DNA from: Aliivibrio finisterrensis
GTDB lineage: Bacteria > Pseudomonadota > Gammaproteobacteria > Enterobacterales > Vibrionaceae
DNA: 64,000 nucleotides
NCBI RefSeq assembly: GCF_008933155.1
Contig: NZ_WBVP01000006.1
Location: 1-64,000 of the forward strand
Direction: 5' to 3'
The notes under the pieces were generated by a model. That model was not told the DNA's origin. It saw only the letters and a program-made list of their open reading frames with translations, and did no database searches. Positions 26,767 to 35,480 of the stretch are shown here, in pieces. Positions within the stretch are counted from its first letter, which is position 1. The number at the start of each line of letters is the position of its first letter. The translations under genes were made by a program, and so were the position numbers.

Positions 26767-27672
26767 ATGGCTGGCCTAAGTTTATTAACGTTGTTAGACG
26801 ATATCGCGACAGTACTTGATGACGTTGCTTTGATGTCTAAAGTGGCAGCAAAGAAAACTGCGGGTGTATTAGGTGATGATTTGGCGCTTAATGCTCAGCA
26901 AGTGTCTGGTGTACGAGCAGAACGTGAAATTCCTGTAGTATGGGGTGTAGCAAAAGGTTCATTTCGAAACAAGTTAATTTTGGTTCCTGCAGCGTTGTTA
27001 ATCAGCTCAATAGCACCTTGGTTAATTACGCCATTATTATTGATTGGTGGCTTGTTCTTGTGCTTTGAAGGTGCAGATAAAGTACATGAAAAATTCTTTC
27101 ATCATCATGATGCTCAAAAAGCACATAAAAAAGAAGAACAAACGACACCAGAAGATATTGAAGACTACGAAAAGAAGAAAATAAAAGGCGCGATCAGAAC
27201 TGATTTTATTTTGTCTGCCGAGATTATTGTTATTGCTTTGGGGACGGTACAAGGGCATCCGTTTTTAACTCAAGTGTTAGTGATGAGTTTAATTGCTATT
27301 TTAATGACGATTGGTGTTTATGGCTTGGTGGCTGGCATTGTAAAAATGGACGACTTAGGCTTTTATCTTCAACGTAAAAGTGAAGGAAAAGGCGTGATGA
27401 GCTCTATTGGGAATAGCTTAGTTGCAATGGCACCAAAGTTAATGAAGTTCTTAACTGTCGTTGGCACCATCGCTATGTTCTTAGTAGGTGGTGGTATTGT
27501 GGTGCACAGTCTTCCATTTGTTCACCATGCGTTAGAAATCGTAGTTAGTTTACTTCCTACTATTCCTTATGTTTCCGTGACATTTCCGACGGTTGGAAAT
27601 GGGGTGGTAGGGTTAGTAAGTGGTTTTATTCTTCTTGCTGTGATGAGTCTGTACCATAAGTTCAGAGCGTAA
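26767..27672 (+). CDS. yedI: DUF808 family inner-membrane protein (YedI-like)
   Basis: This 301-residue protein begins with the family hallmark MAGLSLLTLLDDIA and has LDDVALMSKVAAKKTAGVLGDD at residues 17-38. Five or so membrane segments follow, with a cytoplasmic His/Lys/Glu-rich loop (KFFHHHDAQKAHKKEE) after the second. It matches the YedI/DUF808 family throughout in length and order. The function is unknown. It is monocistronic with a terminator immediately after. Confidence 0.85.
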   Translation: MAGLSLLTLLDDIATVLDDVALMSKVAAKKTAGVLGDDLALNAQQVSGVRAEREIPVVWGVAKGSFRNKLILVPAALLISSIAPWLITPLLLIGGLFLCFEGADKVHEKFFHHHDAQKAHKKEEQTTPEDIEDYEKKKIKGAIRTDFILSAEIIVIALGTVQGHPFLTQVLVMSLIAILMTIGVYGLVAGIVKMDDLGFYLQRKSEGKGVMSSIGNSLVAMAPKLMKFLTVVGTIAMFLVGGGIVVHSLPFVHHALEIVVSLLPTIPYVSVTFPTVGNGVVGLVSGFILLAVMSLYHKFRA

Positions 27673-27676
27673 TACC

Positions 27677-27708
27677 AAACAGCCGATGTGTTATACATCG
27701 GCTGTTTA
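27677..27708. terminator. Bidirectional terminator
   Basis: The hairpin AAACAGCCGATG / CATCGGCTGTTT lies between the convergent DUF808 and alkylsulfatase genes. Confidence 0.75.
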
Positions 27709-27728
27709 GATCTTACTATGCTTTGTAA

Positions 27729-29780
27729 TTAGTGTTTATGAGTGTTGTCATATAACTCAGCATCTACCTCTTCACCTTTTTCAGGGCGAGGGACAATTTC
27801 AAAGCTTTCATCTGCATGAGTTAGTGAACTTGTCAGTTTTTGTAGTACTGACTTATCGCCTTTTATCCCTGCTTTTTCATTTTCAATAAGTTCTACTAAT
27901 GTTGTTTTCCCTAGTAAAATTTGCGAGATATCGGCATGGTTAATGAATAGCGTCGCATCTGCTTTTATTTCTTTATCTACTACAATATTGTTTAAGTTAC
28001 CGTTAGACATTTCTACAAAGTAAGTTTCTTTGTTATCAGGCAGAAATACATTTAATGTGAATGGTGTGTGTTGAGCCTTTACTGAATCCACTTGTACTGC
28101 TAGGTAATCCAATAAGTTTTCAACCGTCATGTTTGCAAGAACATCTGGAGATGCAGTTTTTGGTGCACCAGGCAGTGTGCCAACACGCAACTCTTGAGCA
28201 CCCGTTAGGTAAATATTTCTCCAACCAGCTCCTTCTGATTGATAACCTAGTTGCTCGTACGTGTCTGCTAGTAATTCACGAGCATCCTTGTTTTTTGGTT
28301 CAACTTGGATAACTTTATTCAAAACAGTGGCAACAAAGCGATATTCGCCTTTTTCAAAATCAGCCTCTGCCTTCTCTAGAATTAATTCACTGCCACCCAT
28401 GTATTCTACAAACTTTGCAGATTCAGGTTTCACGGGTAGTGGGTTTAAGTTTGCAGGGTTCATGTCAAAGTAGCCTAAGTACATATTGTAAACAGCACGA
28501 GCATTATGAGAATAGGTTCCATGGTAACCATTGGTGTGCCACGTTTTTTGGATGCTTTCTGGCATTACTGTGTAAATTTCATCACCCATGTCTTGTAAAA
28601 CAACACCGTTGTTCGCTAGACGTAGAGTTTGGTTATGCGTAAAACCGTAGGCATCACGCTGCATCTTTAAGAAATCAGAGATCTCTTCTGTTCCCCATAC
28701 AGGTGCAGAATGTGAAGCAAACAGAACATCGGTGTCTTCTCCCCATGTCACTAGCATTTCATTGATTTTTTTAGACCATTTTAGTCCATCACGTACTTTT
28801 GCCCCACGAAGCGTATAAAGGTTATGCATGCCTTGGTAGGTTAGCTCTGCTGACCATAACGCTTTCATACTTGGAATGTAGGTAATCATCTCTGATGCCG
28901 CTTCTGTACCTGACGCATCCATAAATTGCATTTCTAACCCATCAATAACTAAGGTTTCAATTTCTTCGTTATGGTTGAGTTCGTAATCTGGCAGTACGTA
29001 AGTAATTGCGCCTTTTGATAAGCCTTTAGCTAACGCAGCATCAACTATGCCATGCTCATGACGATTCAGTGTCGCACCGTATTGATAAGCGGTACGGCGA
29101 GACATCGCGTTACCTGCTAATACGTTTTCATCAACAATTTCTTTGGTTATGTGTTTTGAACCATACACTTTCACATCAGGAAAGGCCTCTTTAATCGCTG
29201 CTGAACCACCGAAATGATCGGCATGTGAGTGAGAGTAGATCATGGCAACAACAGGTAAGTCACCACCTTCTGGTACATTCTCTTGGAAGAATTTTAATGA
29301 TTGGCTTGCTGATTCTCGTGTTAATAATACGTCATAAGCGATCCAACCACTATCACTTCGGATAAAAGAGATTGAAGCTAAATCAGTGCCACGAACTTGG
29401 TATATTTTACCTGGAATTACTTCGTATAACCCTTCAGCTGCTTGGTTTAAAACGGCTTGTCGCCATAGAGATGGGTTTACTGAGTCAGGTGCATTATCAG
29501 CGTTAGCTACAGATGGGTCGATAAAGTCAAAGCTATTACGGATAATGTCACCGGTCTTTTTATCGAATGAAGCAATGAGACCTTTGTTATTATTTTCAAA
29601 AGCACGAGTATCAGAAAAGTTTAATGTTTTTGCGAAAGCGTCATTTTTCTCAATGGTTGTTTTGGTTGCTGGTTTGCCGCCTTGTTTACCAATTTCACTA
29701 AAGTGTTCATGGTTGTGCTCTGCTGCGATTGAACCTAAAGATATTGATGAGATAACAACAGCTAAAATCGTCTTTTTCAT
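27729..29780 (-). CDS. Secreted linear alkylsulfatase (SdsA/YjcS family)
   Basis: This 683-residue protein has a signal peptide (cleavage near SIAA-EHN, residue 20). A metallo-beta-lactamase domain carries the zinc motif HSHADHFGG at residues 184-192. The middle and C-terminal parts correspond to the family's dimerisation domain and SCP2-like C-terminal domain (VENLLDYLAVQVDSVKAQHTP onward). Enzymes of this family hydrolyse long-chain alkyl sulfates such as dodecyl sulfate to alcohol and sulfate in the periplasm. It is divergent from a LysR regulator with a 187-bp gap, the common arrangement for an inducible catabolic gene. Confidence 0.88.
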   Translation of the reverse strand: MKKTILAVVISSISLGSIAAEHNHEHFSEIGKQGGKPATKTTIEKNDAFAKTLNFSDTRAFENNNKGLIASFDKKTGDIIRNSFDFIDPSVANADNAPDSVNPSLWRQAVLNQAAEGLYEVIPGKIYQVRGTDLASISFIRSDSGWIAYDVLLTRESASQSLKFFQENVPEGGDLPVVAMIYSHSHADHFGGSAAIKEAFPDVKVYGSKHITKEIVDENVLAGNAMSRRTAYQYGATLNRHEHGIVDAALAKGLSKGAITYVLPDYELNHNEEIETLVIDGLEMQFMDASGTEAASEMITYIPSMKALWSAELTYQGMHNLYTLRGAKVRDGLKWSKKINEMLVTWGEDTDVLFASHSAPVWGTEEISDFLKMQRDAYGFTHNQTLRLANNGVVLQDMGDEIYTVMPESIQKTWHTNGYHGTYSHNARAVYNMYLGYFDMNPANLNPLPVKPESAKFVEYMGGSELILEKAEADFEKGEYRFVATVLNKVIQVEPKNKDARELLADTYEQLGYQSEGAGWRNIYLTGAQELRVGTLPGAPKTASPDVLANMTVENLLDYLAVQVDSVKAQHTPFTLNVFLPDNKETYFVEMSNGNLNNIVVDKEIKADATLFINHADISQILLGKTTLVELIENEKAGIKGDKSVLQKLTSSLTHADESFEIVPRPEKGEEVDAELYDNTHKH

Positions 29781-29967
29781 AAATCCACCTGTGTAAGTAA
29801 ATTAGAACTGAATAATAAAATGATATGAGGAATTAATGCTTTGCCTCAGTGCTGGAATCTATATTAGTGATCTCTATATATTTAAAAAATAGAGAGAACT
29901 GTATACTTGATATTTATAATATAAATGGATTGATCGGTTTAATTGCAGGAATCGAAGGGAGCAGAAA

Positions 29968-30873
29968 ATGCCAAAGCAAAAAGATTTCGATATGAATTTA
30001 TTACGAGTTTTTGTTTCTGTATGTCAAACGGGTTCATTCACTAAAGCGGCAGAAGAACTTGATTTAACGCAGTCGTCGGTGAGTAATGCGATTCGTCGTT
30101 TAAAGGAATCTTTAGGCAGAGAATTGTTTGTGCGTTCAGGCCGTGGCATAGAGATGACAAATTATGGTGCGAGTTTGTTTAAACAAGTTGAGCCTTCGAT
30201 TATGGTTTTAACAAATGTCGGTGACGAAGGTGAGGCATTTGATCCTAAGACATCGAGGCGAGCATTTTCTATTTATGCGTTAGAGTCAGTATTACCTCGG
30301 TTGCAGATACGATTAAAAGCATTGCTCAAAGAGAGTGATATTACGGTGACATTAAGAGAGTTACCGAGTAATGAAGAAGAGATTATTGATGCCTTGATGT
30401 TAGAGAAAGTAGATTTGGCATTGGATGTGATGAAACCAAGACAGTCGTCATTGAGAAGCATGGTGGTATCAGAGGATAAAATATGTTGTATTGCACGGTG
30501 CGGTCATCCAAGAATATCAGGAACTATTACTCGGGATCGATTTTTTGCAGAAGATCATGCGTTTTTAAACATTCGTCGCTTTAAACAAACAATAACAGAC
30601 TACTTAGCTGAAGAGGTATTGCCGAACCGTAAAATGGGCAGTGAACATACTTCTATGATGGGAATGATGGCGTGTGTTGCTCAATCGGATGTTATTGGTA
30701 TTAATTCGATTCGTTTGATTTCTCAGTATAAAGAGAGTTTTGGCTTGCAACTATTGGATGTCCCTTTTCCTGTACGAGCAACAAAAATCCATATGCTTTG
30801 GGCTACGAAATTTGAAAACAACAAAGCGAATCAATGGCTGCGACAACTAATCATCACAGCCGAACAGGGTTAA
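29968..30873 (+). CDS. LysR-family transcriptional regulator
   Basis: This 301-residue protein has an N-terminal winged helix-turn-helix (residues 9-66; GSFTKAAEELDLTQSSVSNAIRRLKESLGRELF) and a C-terminal periplasmic-binding-protein-like effector domain. It is divergent from the alkylsulfatase gene and most probably its regulator. The stop lies only 4 bp from the convergent acyltransferase gene, with no terminator between. Confidence 0.88.
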   Translation: MPKQKDFDMNLLRVFVSVCQTGSFTKAAEELDLTQSSVSNAIRRLKESLGRELFVRSGRGIEMTNYGASLFKQVEPSIMVLTNVGDEGEAFDPKTSRRAFSIYALESVLPRLQIRLKALLKESDITVTLRELPSNEEEIIDALMLEKVDLALDVMKPRQSSLRSMVVSEDKICCIARCGHPRISGTITRDRFFAEDHAFLNIRRFKQTITDYLAEEVLPNRKMGSEHTSMMGMMACVAQSDVIGINSIRLISQYKESFGLQLLDVPFPVRATKIHMLWATKFENNKANQWLRQLIITAEQG

Positions 30874-30877
30874 TAAA

Positions 30878-31891
30878 TTAAGGCACAAGCCAGGCTGTTT
30901 TCTTGGATTTAGAAAGTAACCAACTTAATCCAAGGGCACCAGCACCACTGAGTATAACCCAAGCAGGGATAACCCACATCGGGTTATGTCCTTGGTACCA
31001 CACGTAATTTTTCATTGGCCATAAGAATAATGGATGGAGTAAGTAAATACCTAAACTGTAGGTACTGATAAATCCAACAATTTTACGTGAGTTATCTGAA
31101 AGTGATTCACCATAATAGCGACAAACAAAAAACAGCATTCCAGCGGCTGCAACGGTATTTATGGTCTTATAAGATAACCATCTACCTACCGTATATTCTC
31201 CTAATAGCAGACTTTGGCTTATCACCATATAAACCGTCGTTACTAATGCTGTAATACCAATTAACAGTGCGATTATGGTGTTCGTTTTAGTTAACGAAAC
31301 TCGTTGGTATAACGCATAGCCTAACAGTAAGTAACCACTATACAACCAGATCTCTGTGCTCCAGAAACCTTTAAATTTGACAAGAAAGAAACAGGTAGTA
31401 AGTAACCACACACTAATAAGTGAAAAGAGAGCGGTGTTATCCATTTGTTGAACCATCACTCGAAAAAACGGGATAACAATATAAAGTGGAATAAAGTAAT
31501 AAAAGAACCCTAAGTGGTAATAGGTGTATTCAAAAGGCAGATCGAACAGTATCGTTTTTGCTGCTTCAAAATCATAACCCTGCGCGGTTAATCCTGACAA
31601 TAAAGCATAAAATACAGACCAGAAAATAAAAGGAACAAAAACCTTACCGAGTCGTTTTTTTACATAATACGGCGCATCAAACTCTCTCTTATCACTGAGC
31701 ATTAATGCTCCGGTTATCATAATAAACACCGGCACTGCCCAGCGGCTCACACTGTTTACTGATACGGCTGTTGCCCACTGATCAAAAGGGATTGAATTCA
31801 ACTCATGTCGGTAGGGAGCCAATACGTGAATCGCGACGACTGCAATAGCGGCGATACATCTTAGTAAATCAAAAAAGAAAACTCTTCCCAT
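30878..31891 (-). CDS. Acyltransferase 3 family membrane protein (WecH-like)
   Basis: This 337-residue inner-membrane protein begins at 31891, where AGTAGGA precedes the ATG. An alternative start 7 codons upstream has no such site. About ten membrane helices are seen. Helix 1 holds FDLLRCIAAIAVVAIHV, in which Arg and His form the expected catalytic dyad of the family (OafA/WecH). Such proteins transfer acetyl groups to sugars of surface polysaccharides. The substrate is not evident. It is monocistronic. Confidence 0.82.
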   Translation of the reverse strand: MGRVFFFDLLRCIAAIAVVAIHVLAPYRHELNSIPFDQWATAVSVNSVSRWAVPVFIMITGALMLSDKREFDAPYYVKKRLGKVFVPFIFWSVFYALLSGLTAQGYDFEAAKTILFDLPFEYTYYHLGFFYYFIPLYIVIPFFRVMVQQMDNTALFSLISVWLLTTCFFLVKFKGFWSTEIWLYSGYLLLGYALYQRVSLTKTNTIIALLIGITALVTTVYMVISQSLLLGEYTVGRWLSYKTINTVAAAGMLFFVCRYYGESLSDNSRKIVGFISTYSLGIYLLHPLFLWPMKNYVWYQGHNPMWVIPAWVILSGAGALGLSWLLSKSKKTAWLVP

Positions 31892-32088
31892 TATTTTCCT
31901 ACTTTTTGTCATTCGTATTCGTTGATAGGTTATATCGCAAAAGAAATTAATAAATGTCTTTATATTGTAAGTATTTCTTCATTTGTGTTTTTCAGTTAAA
32001 AGTATGATTAATTGTTAAATATAAGTTAACACATTAACGTATATTTAATGTATTATTAACGCTCTCACTGCGGTATCAAGGGGGAAAC

Positions 32089-33054
32089 ATGAACGTACTC
32101 AAAGGGTTATTGTTATCAGTACTTCTTTATTCGTCTGCTTTAAAAGCGGAAGAAGTGGTAGTAACACCATATATTGTTGGTGGAAGTACTGCTGATGTAG
32201 CACATTACCCATTTATGGCTTCACTAATGTTTGAGTATGAAAGCCAACCGAATACGATTTATCCTTTTTGTGGTGGTTCAGTTTTAGATGCAAGTCATAT
32301 ATTAACTGCGGCACATTGTGTTTATGGTGTTGCTTCTTACCGTATCCGGGATATGAAAGTTGCAATAGATGCTAATAATATGCAGGATATGCTCGCTGCT
32401 CAAAGAATCGCAGTGAAAAATATTTATTATCCTAGTAATTATGATAATTCAACACTAATTAATGATGTAGCGGTACTAGAGCTATCTCAGCCTCTGCCGA
32501 CATATACATCATCACATGCTGCTATATTGGGTGATTTAACGGTTGAGGGGCAGGGATATAGAGCAACTCCAGTGAAAACCTTTAACATTATTGGTTATGG
32601 TCAATTAGATTCAAGCACAGAAAATAGCCAAGTTGATTTTATGCAAGCAACGGTTGAATACGTTGCTCCTGATGCATGTGACATATGGGCTAATTTTATT
32701 ACATCAAATAAGCAGATTTGCACAAAAGGGAACTCTTTTGATAGCAGTAATTTAGTGACAGCAACGTGCCAGGGTGACTCTGGTGGTCCATTAGTCTGGG
32801 ATAATAATGGTGTAAAAACACAAATAGGTATTGTTAGTTTTGGCCCTAGCGTTTGTGGTGACGGTGCGTTACCTACGCAATCAGTATTTACAGATGTTAG
32901 TCAATATGCCGATTGGATACGTAAAGCTCAGAATGGTGAAATAGCAGCAACAAGAACAGCGACAGATTTAAGTGATAGCTCTGGTGGTACTCTTGGCTTT
33001 GCTAGCTTACTTTCATTGGCTTTGTTTCGTTTATATCGCCGTAAATATTCTTAA
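32089..33054 (+). CDS. Secreted trypsin-fold serine protease with GlyGly-CTERM sorting tail
   Basis: This 321-residue protein has a signal peptide (about residues 1-20) and an IVGG-type activation site (residues 29-32). The S1 catalytic triad is His76 (LTAAHC), Asp126 (NDVAVL) and Ser231 (GDSGGPL). The position that sets specificity, six residues before the Ser, is Ala rather than Asp, so cleavage after Arg/Lys is not expected. The tail SSGGTLGFASLLSLALFRLYRRKYS region (residues about 297-321) has Gly-Gly, a hydrophobic helix and basic end. This is the GlyGly-CTERM signal, processed by rhombosortase in Vibrio relatives such as VesB. It is probably exported by type II secretion. Confidence 0.88.
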   Translation: MNVLKGLLLSVLLYSSALKAEEVVVTPYIVGGSTADVAHYPFMASLMFEYESQPNTIYPFCGGSVLDASHILTAAHCVYGVASYRIRDMKVAIDANNMQDMLAAQRIAVKNIYYPSNYDNSTLINDVAVLELSQPLPTYTSSHAAILGDLTVEGQGYRATPVKTFNIIGYGQLDSSTENSQVDFMQATVEYVAPDACDIWANFITSNKQICTKGNSFDSSNLVTATCQGDSGGPLVWDNNGVKTQIGIVSFGPSVCGDGALPTQSVFTDVSQYADWIRKAQNGEIAATRTATDLSDSSGGTLGFASLLSLALFRLYRRKYS

Positions 33055-33077
33055 TCTTTTATATTCATATCAATAAA

Positions 33078-33114
33078 ATAAAAGGACAGCCAATTATAAG
33101 CTGTCCTTTTTACG
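33078..33114. terminator. Bidirectional terminator
   Basis: The hairpin AAAAGGACAGC / GCTGTCCTTTT lies between the convergent protease and desaturase genes. Confidence 0.8.
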
Positions 33115-33125
33115 TCTAAATAAGA

Positions 33126-34253
33126 TTAAACATATTGTAGGACCAAAGAGTTCCACGCTTTCTTCTGCTGCTCAAACTGCAGTTTAATCTGCTTATGCTG
33201 CACACGAAGTAATGCTAATTCATATTGTTTTGATAATGCATTCTTTTGGTTTTCAAGCAGTTTCTTTTTAGAATCATAATAGTCAGACATACGCTCAATT
33301 AGCGCATCATACTCTGCTTCTAAATGTTCTTTAACGGCATGATAATTATGGTGTGATGCAATTTTATCTTCCGCTTTCTTACGTAACATAAGGGCTTTAG
33401 CTTTCTCGATTTTTGCTTGCGGACTTACTCGAAGTTTGTCTGTTAAGCCAAACCATGAACAGCTTTTGATGAACCACTTTGTCGGGTCATACTGCCACCA
33501 GTAAATACCATTGCGATAATCGTTCTCAAAAATATGATGATAGTTATGGTATCCCTCACCAAATGTAAATACAGCTAAAATGCCATTATCACGCGCAGTG
33601 TTTTTTTCAGTATAAGGCTGAGAGCCCCAAATATGAGCAAGTGAGTTGATAAAGAAAGTTGTGTGATGACTTAATACCAAACGCACAGCACCAACCACAA
33701 GTAACATACCGATAATGTCACCATAGATAACGCCAAGAAGCACTGGAATACCAATGTTCATAAGAAGAGCTAACGGTACATAATGATTATGTTGCCACAT
33801 TACTACAGTATCTTTTTGTAGATCACGGCAATTGGCGTAATCGTTATAAGTTGCAGGTTGGTAGTGACGTAGCATCCACCCTATATGTGAGTACCAAAAA
33901 CCGCGTTTAGCTGAATAAGGGTCTTTATCGTTATTATCTACATGACGGTGATGAACACGATGATCAGAAGACCAATGAAGTGCACTATTTTGCAGTGCAA
34001 AGGCACCACCTAAAGCAAAAATAAAACGTAAGGCAGGATGAGCACTGTAGGCTTTATGCGACCATAAACGATGATAACCTGCTGTGATAGATAGATTACA
34101 AAAACTGAAAGCGACTAATAGCCAGATCCAATGTTCACTACCTAAACCATTGTAATAGGCATAAAGAGGAGTCGCGACTAAAGCGAGTAATAAACTTGAT
34201 GTAAATATAAATACATTTAACCAAATAATAGGCGGTTTTGATCCTTGATGCAT
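33126..34253 (-). CDS. Acyl-CoA/acyl-lipid desaturase with coiled-coil tail
   Basis: This 375-residue membrane enzyme has the three His boxes of delta-9 type desaturases: HRLWSH (residues 61-66), HRVHH (98-102) and HNYHH (about 236-240). Four hydrophobic stretches span the membrane. It would introduce a double bond into fatty acyl chains and so raise membrane fluidity, useful in a cold marine habitat. The last 80 residues are charged and heptad-like (EHLEAEYDALIERMSDYYDSKKKL region) and probably form a coiled coil, as in several marine gammaproteobacterial desaturases. Confidence 0.9.
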   Translation of the reverse strand: MHQGSKPPIIWLNVFIFTSSLLLALVATPLYAYYNGLGSEHWIWLLVAFSFCNLSITAGYHRLWSHKAYSAHPALRFIFALGGAFALQNSALHWSSDHRVHHRHVDNNDKDPYSAKRGFWYSHIGWMLRHYQPATYNDYANCRDLQKDTVVMWQHNHYVPLALLMNIGIPVLLGVIYGDIIGMLLVVGAVRLVLSHHTTFFINSLAHIWGSQPYTEKNTARDNGILAVFTFGEGYHNYHHIFENDYRNGIYWWQYDPTKWFIKSCSWFGLTDKLRVSPQAKIEKAKALMLRKKAEDKIASHHNYHAVKEHLEAEYDALIERMSDYYDSKKKLLENQKNALSKQYELALLRVQHKQIKLQFEQQKKAWNSLVLQYV

Positions 34254-34455
34254 AATAAATATCCCATTTAAGCGTACAGTTGTGCGCTAGAATAGTTTGT
34301 GCCGATATTATAGTCAAGAAAAGGCTGTGATGAATATGTAACAAATGTGATAGGCAAAAAATATGAGATAACTAGTATGGTGTAAAAGAGCACTTTCTAT
34401 CAGAGAAAAGAGTATAATTTGAGGCTGTAGGTATTCTAAAATTGGGAAGTAGAGA

Positions 34456-34692
34456 ATGAAAGTAACGTTTTCCGAAGGCGATATAATTGTAAATCCACAC
34501 GAGATGGTAGTGAGGCTTAATAACACCTCAAGAGTAACCGTGCAGGCTGAAACTGATGCACTTACTTTAATTGGTGGGGCAAACGTAATAAGTGCCGTAG
34601 GTAGTGGAATGAAGTGGTCAATTAAACTCGATAATGCTGAGCAACTAGAGACGCTTGCTCAGGAATTAGGTATTGCTATCGAGTTTTATTAA
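34456..34692 (+). CDS. Small conserved protein, DUF3389-like
   Basis: This 78-residue protein has no membrane segment. The pattern MKVTFSEGDIIVNPHEMVV, then GGANVISAVGSGMKWSIKLD resembles the small Vibrio DUF3389 family, recognised from memory only. The ATG is preceded by GGGAAGTAGAGA. It is divergent from the desaturase. Function is unknown. Confidence 0.6.
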   Translation: MKVTFSEGDIIVNPHEMVVRLNNTSRVTVQAETDALTLIGGANVISAVGSGMKWSIKLDNAEQLETLAQELGIAIEFY

Positions 34693-34762
34693 CTCGATCT
34701 TCTTTTTAGCATAATTTGTGGTTTATATCTGACTAAGGTTCAAACTACCTTGTTAAATGTAT

Positions 34763-35060
34763 CTACGCACCGTTGATGTCTCGGTTAACGGTGAAGCCAT
34801 TACCTTTATAATCTTTGATGAACCTATTTCCATCAAGAGAACTATCCCAAGAGCGAGTTTTAGATATGTATGATTCATTGTAGACAAAACTAGCTTGCGG
34901 TACTTCTTTGAATACCATTTTACACGCAATTTAACCCCGTAGTGGTTTGAATCAAGCATCTGGCGGTAAGTGTTACTGTGGATGCTAGATAACACTTTGA
35001 AGGCTGTATTTGCCGAATAGTGCTTCATTGTCCTATACAAAAGAGTTAGAAGCTCTCCTT
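34763..35060 (-). pseudogene. Remnant of a TnpB/OrfB-like transposon protein
   Basis: Read on the minus strand, two frames join into one recognisable C-terminal region. The first frame gives NTAFKVLSSIHSNTYRQML. After a frame change near 34920 the second gives VPQASFVYNESYISKTRSWD and then FTVNRDINGA before a TAG at 34763-34765. The ESYxSKT and RDINGA signatures are typical of TnpB/OrfB proteins of the IS605/IS607 type, around the zinc-finger and last RuvC Asp. The usual zinc-finger Cys residues are missing and the end is truncated. The N-terminal part is not seen. It is a dead fragment. Confidence 0.55.
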
Positions 35061-35480
35061 GATTCTTTTTGCTCTTGCTACCTTTCTTGTAAAAGCACTT
35101 TCTATTCTTCTTCTGATTTTTGGGTTGTATGCCTTAATCCCCGCTAGTTTTGTTGCGTTTTTTTTGGTTATTTGTGATTATATGGTTAATTTCCTAGGTG
35201 ACATTTAAGTTGTTGATTTTTTTGAATATGTAAGGCGATTTTGTTGAAGGAAAAACGTCAGAGATCTTGTGTTGAAGAGTTGTGAGTGATTTTATGTATG
35301 GATTATGTAGCAATTTGCTAATTTATTCGTTTTTTTTCTAGTTTAAACTATTATTTATTATTAAAGATAAATTAGGTTTCGATGTGTTTTTTCACATTTA
35401 ATTTATCAATGATGAGGGCTGGCCGCATTGAAAATTAAGACTACTTGAAGCCGTATTAATAAATTACCGGAGTGAAAAAA
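35061..35480. other. Intergenic region between transposase remnant and RND operon
   Basis: The part next to the remnant (to about 35200) is rich in Arg/Lys codons on the minus strand but no single frame stays open, so it may be more of the same decayed element. The rest is AT-rich with T-runs and probably carries the promoter of the RND operon. No intact gene is seen. Confidence 0.4.

Noticed and set aside
34692-34765. Possible integron attC or VCR-like site next to the TnpB remnant
   Set aside because: No GTTRRRY core or paired inner sites could be found, and no integrase or cassette array lies near.
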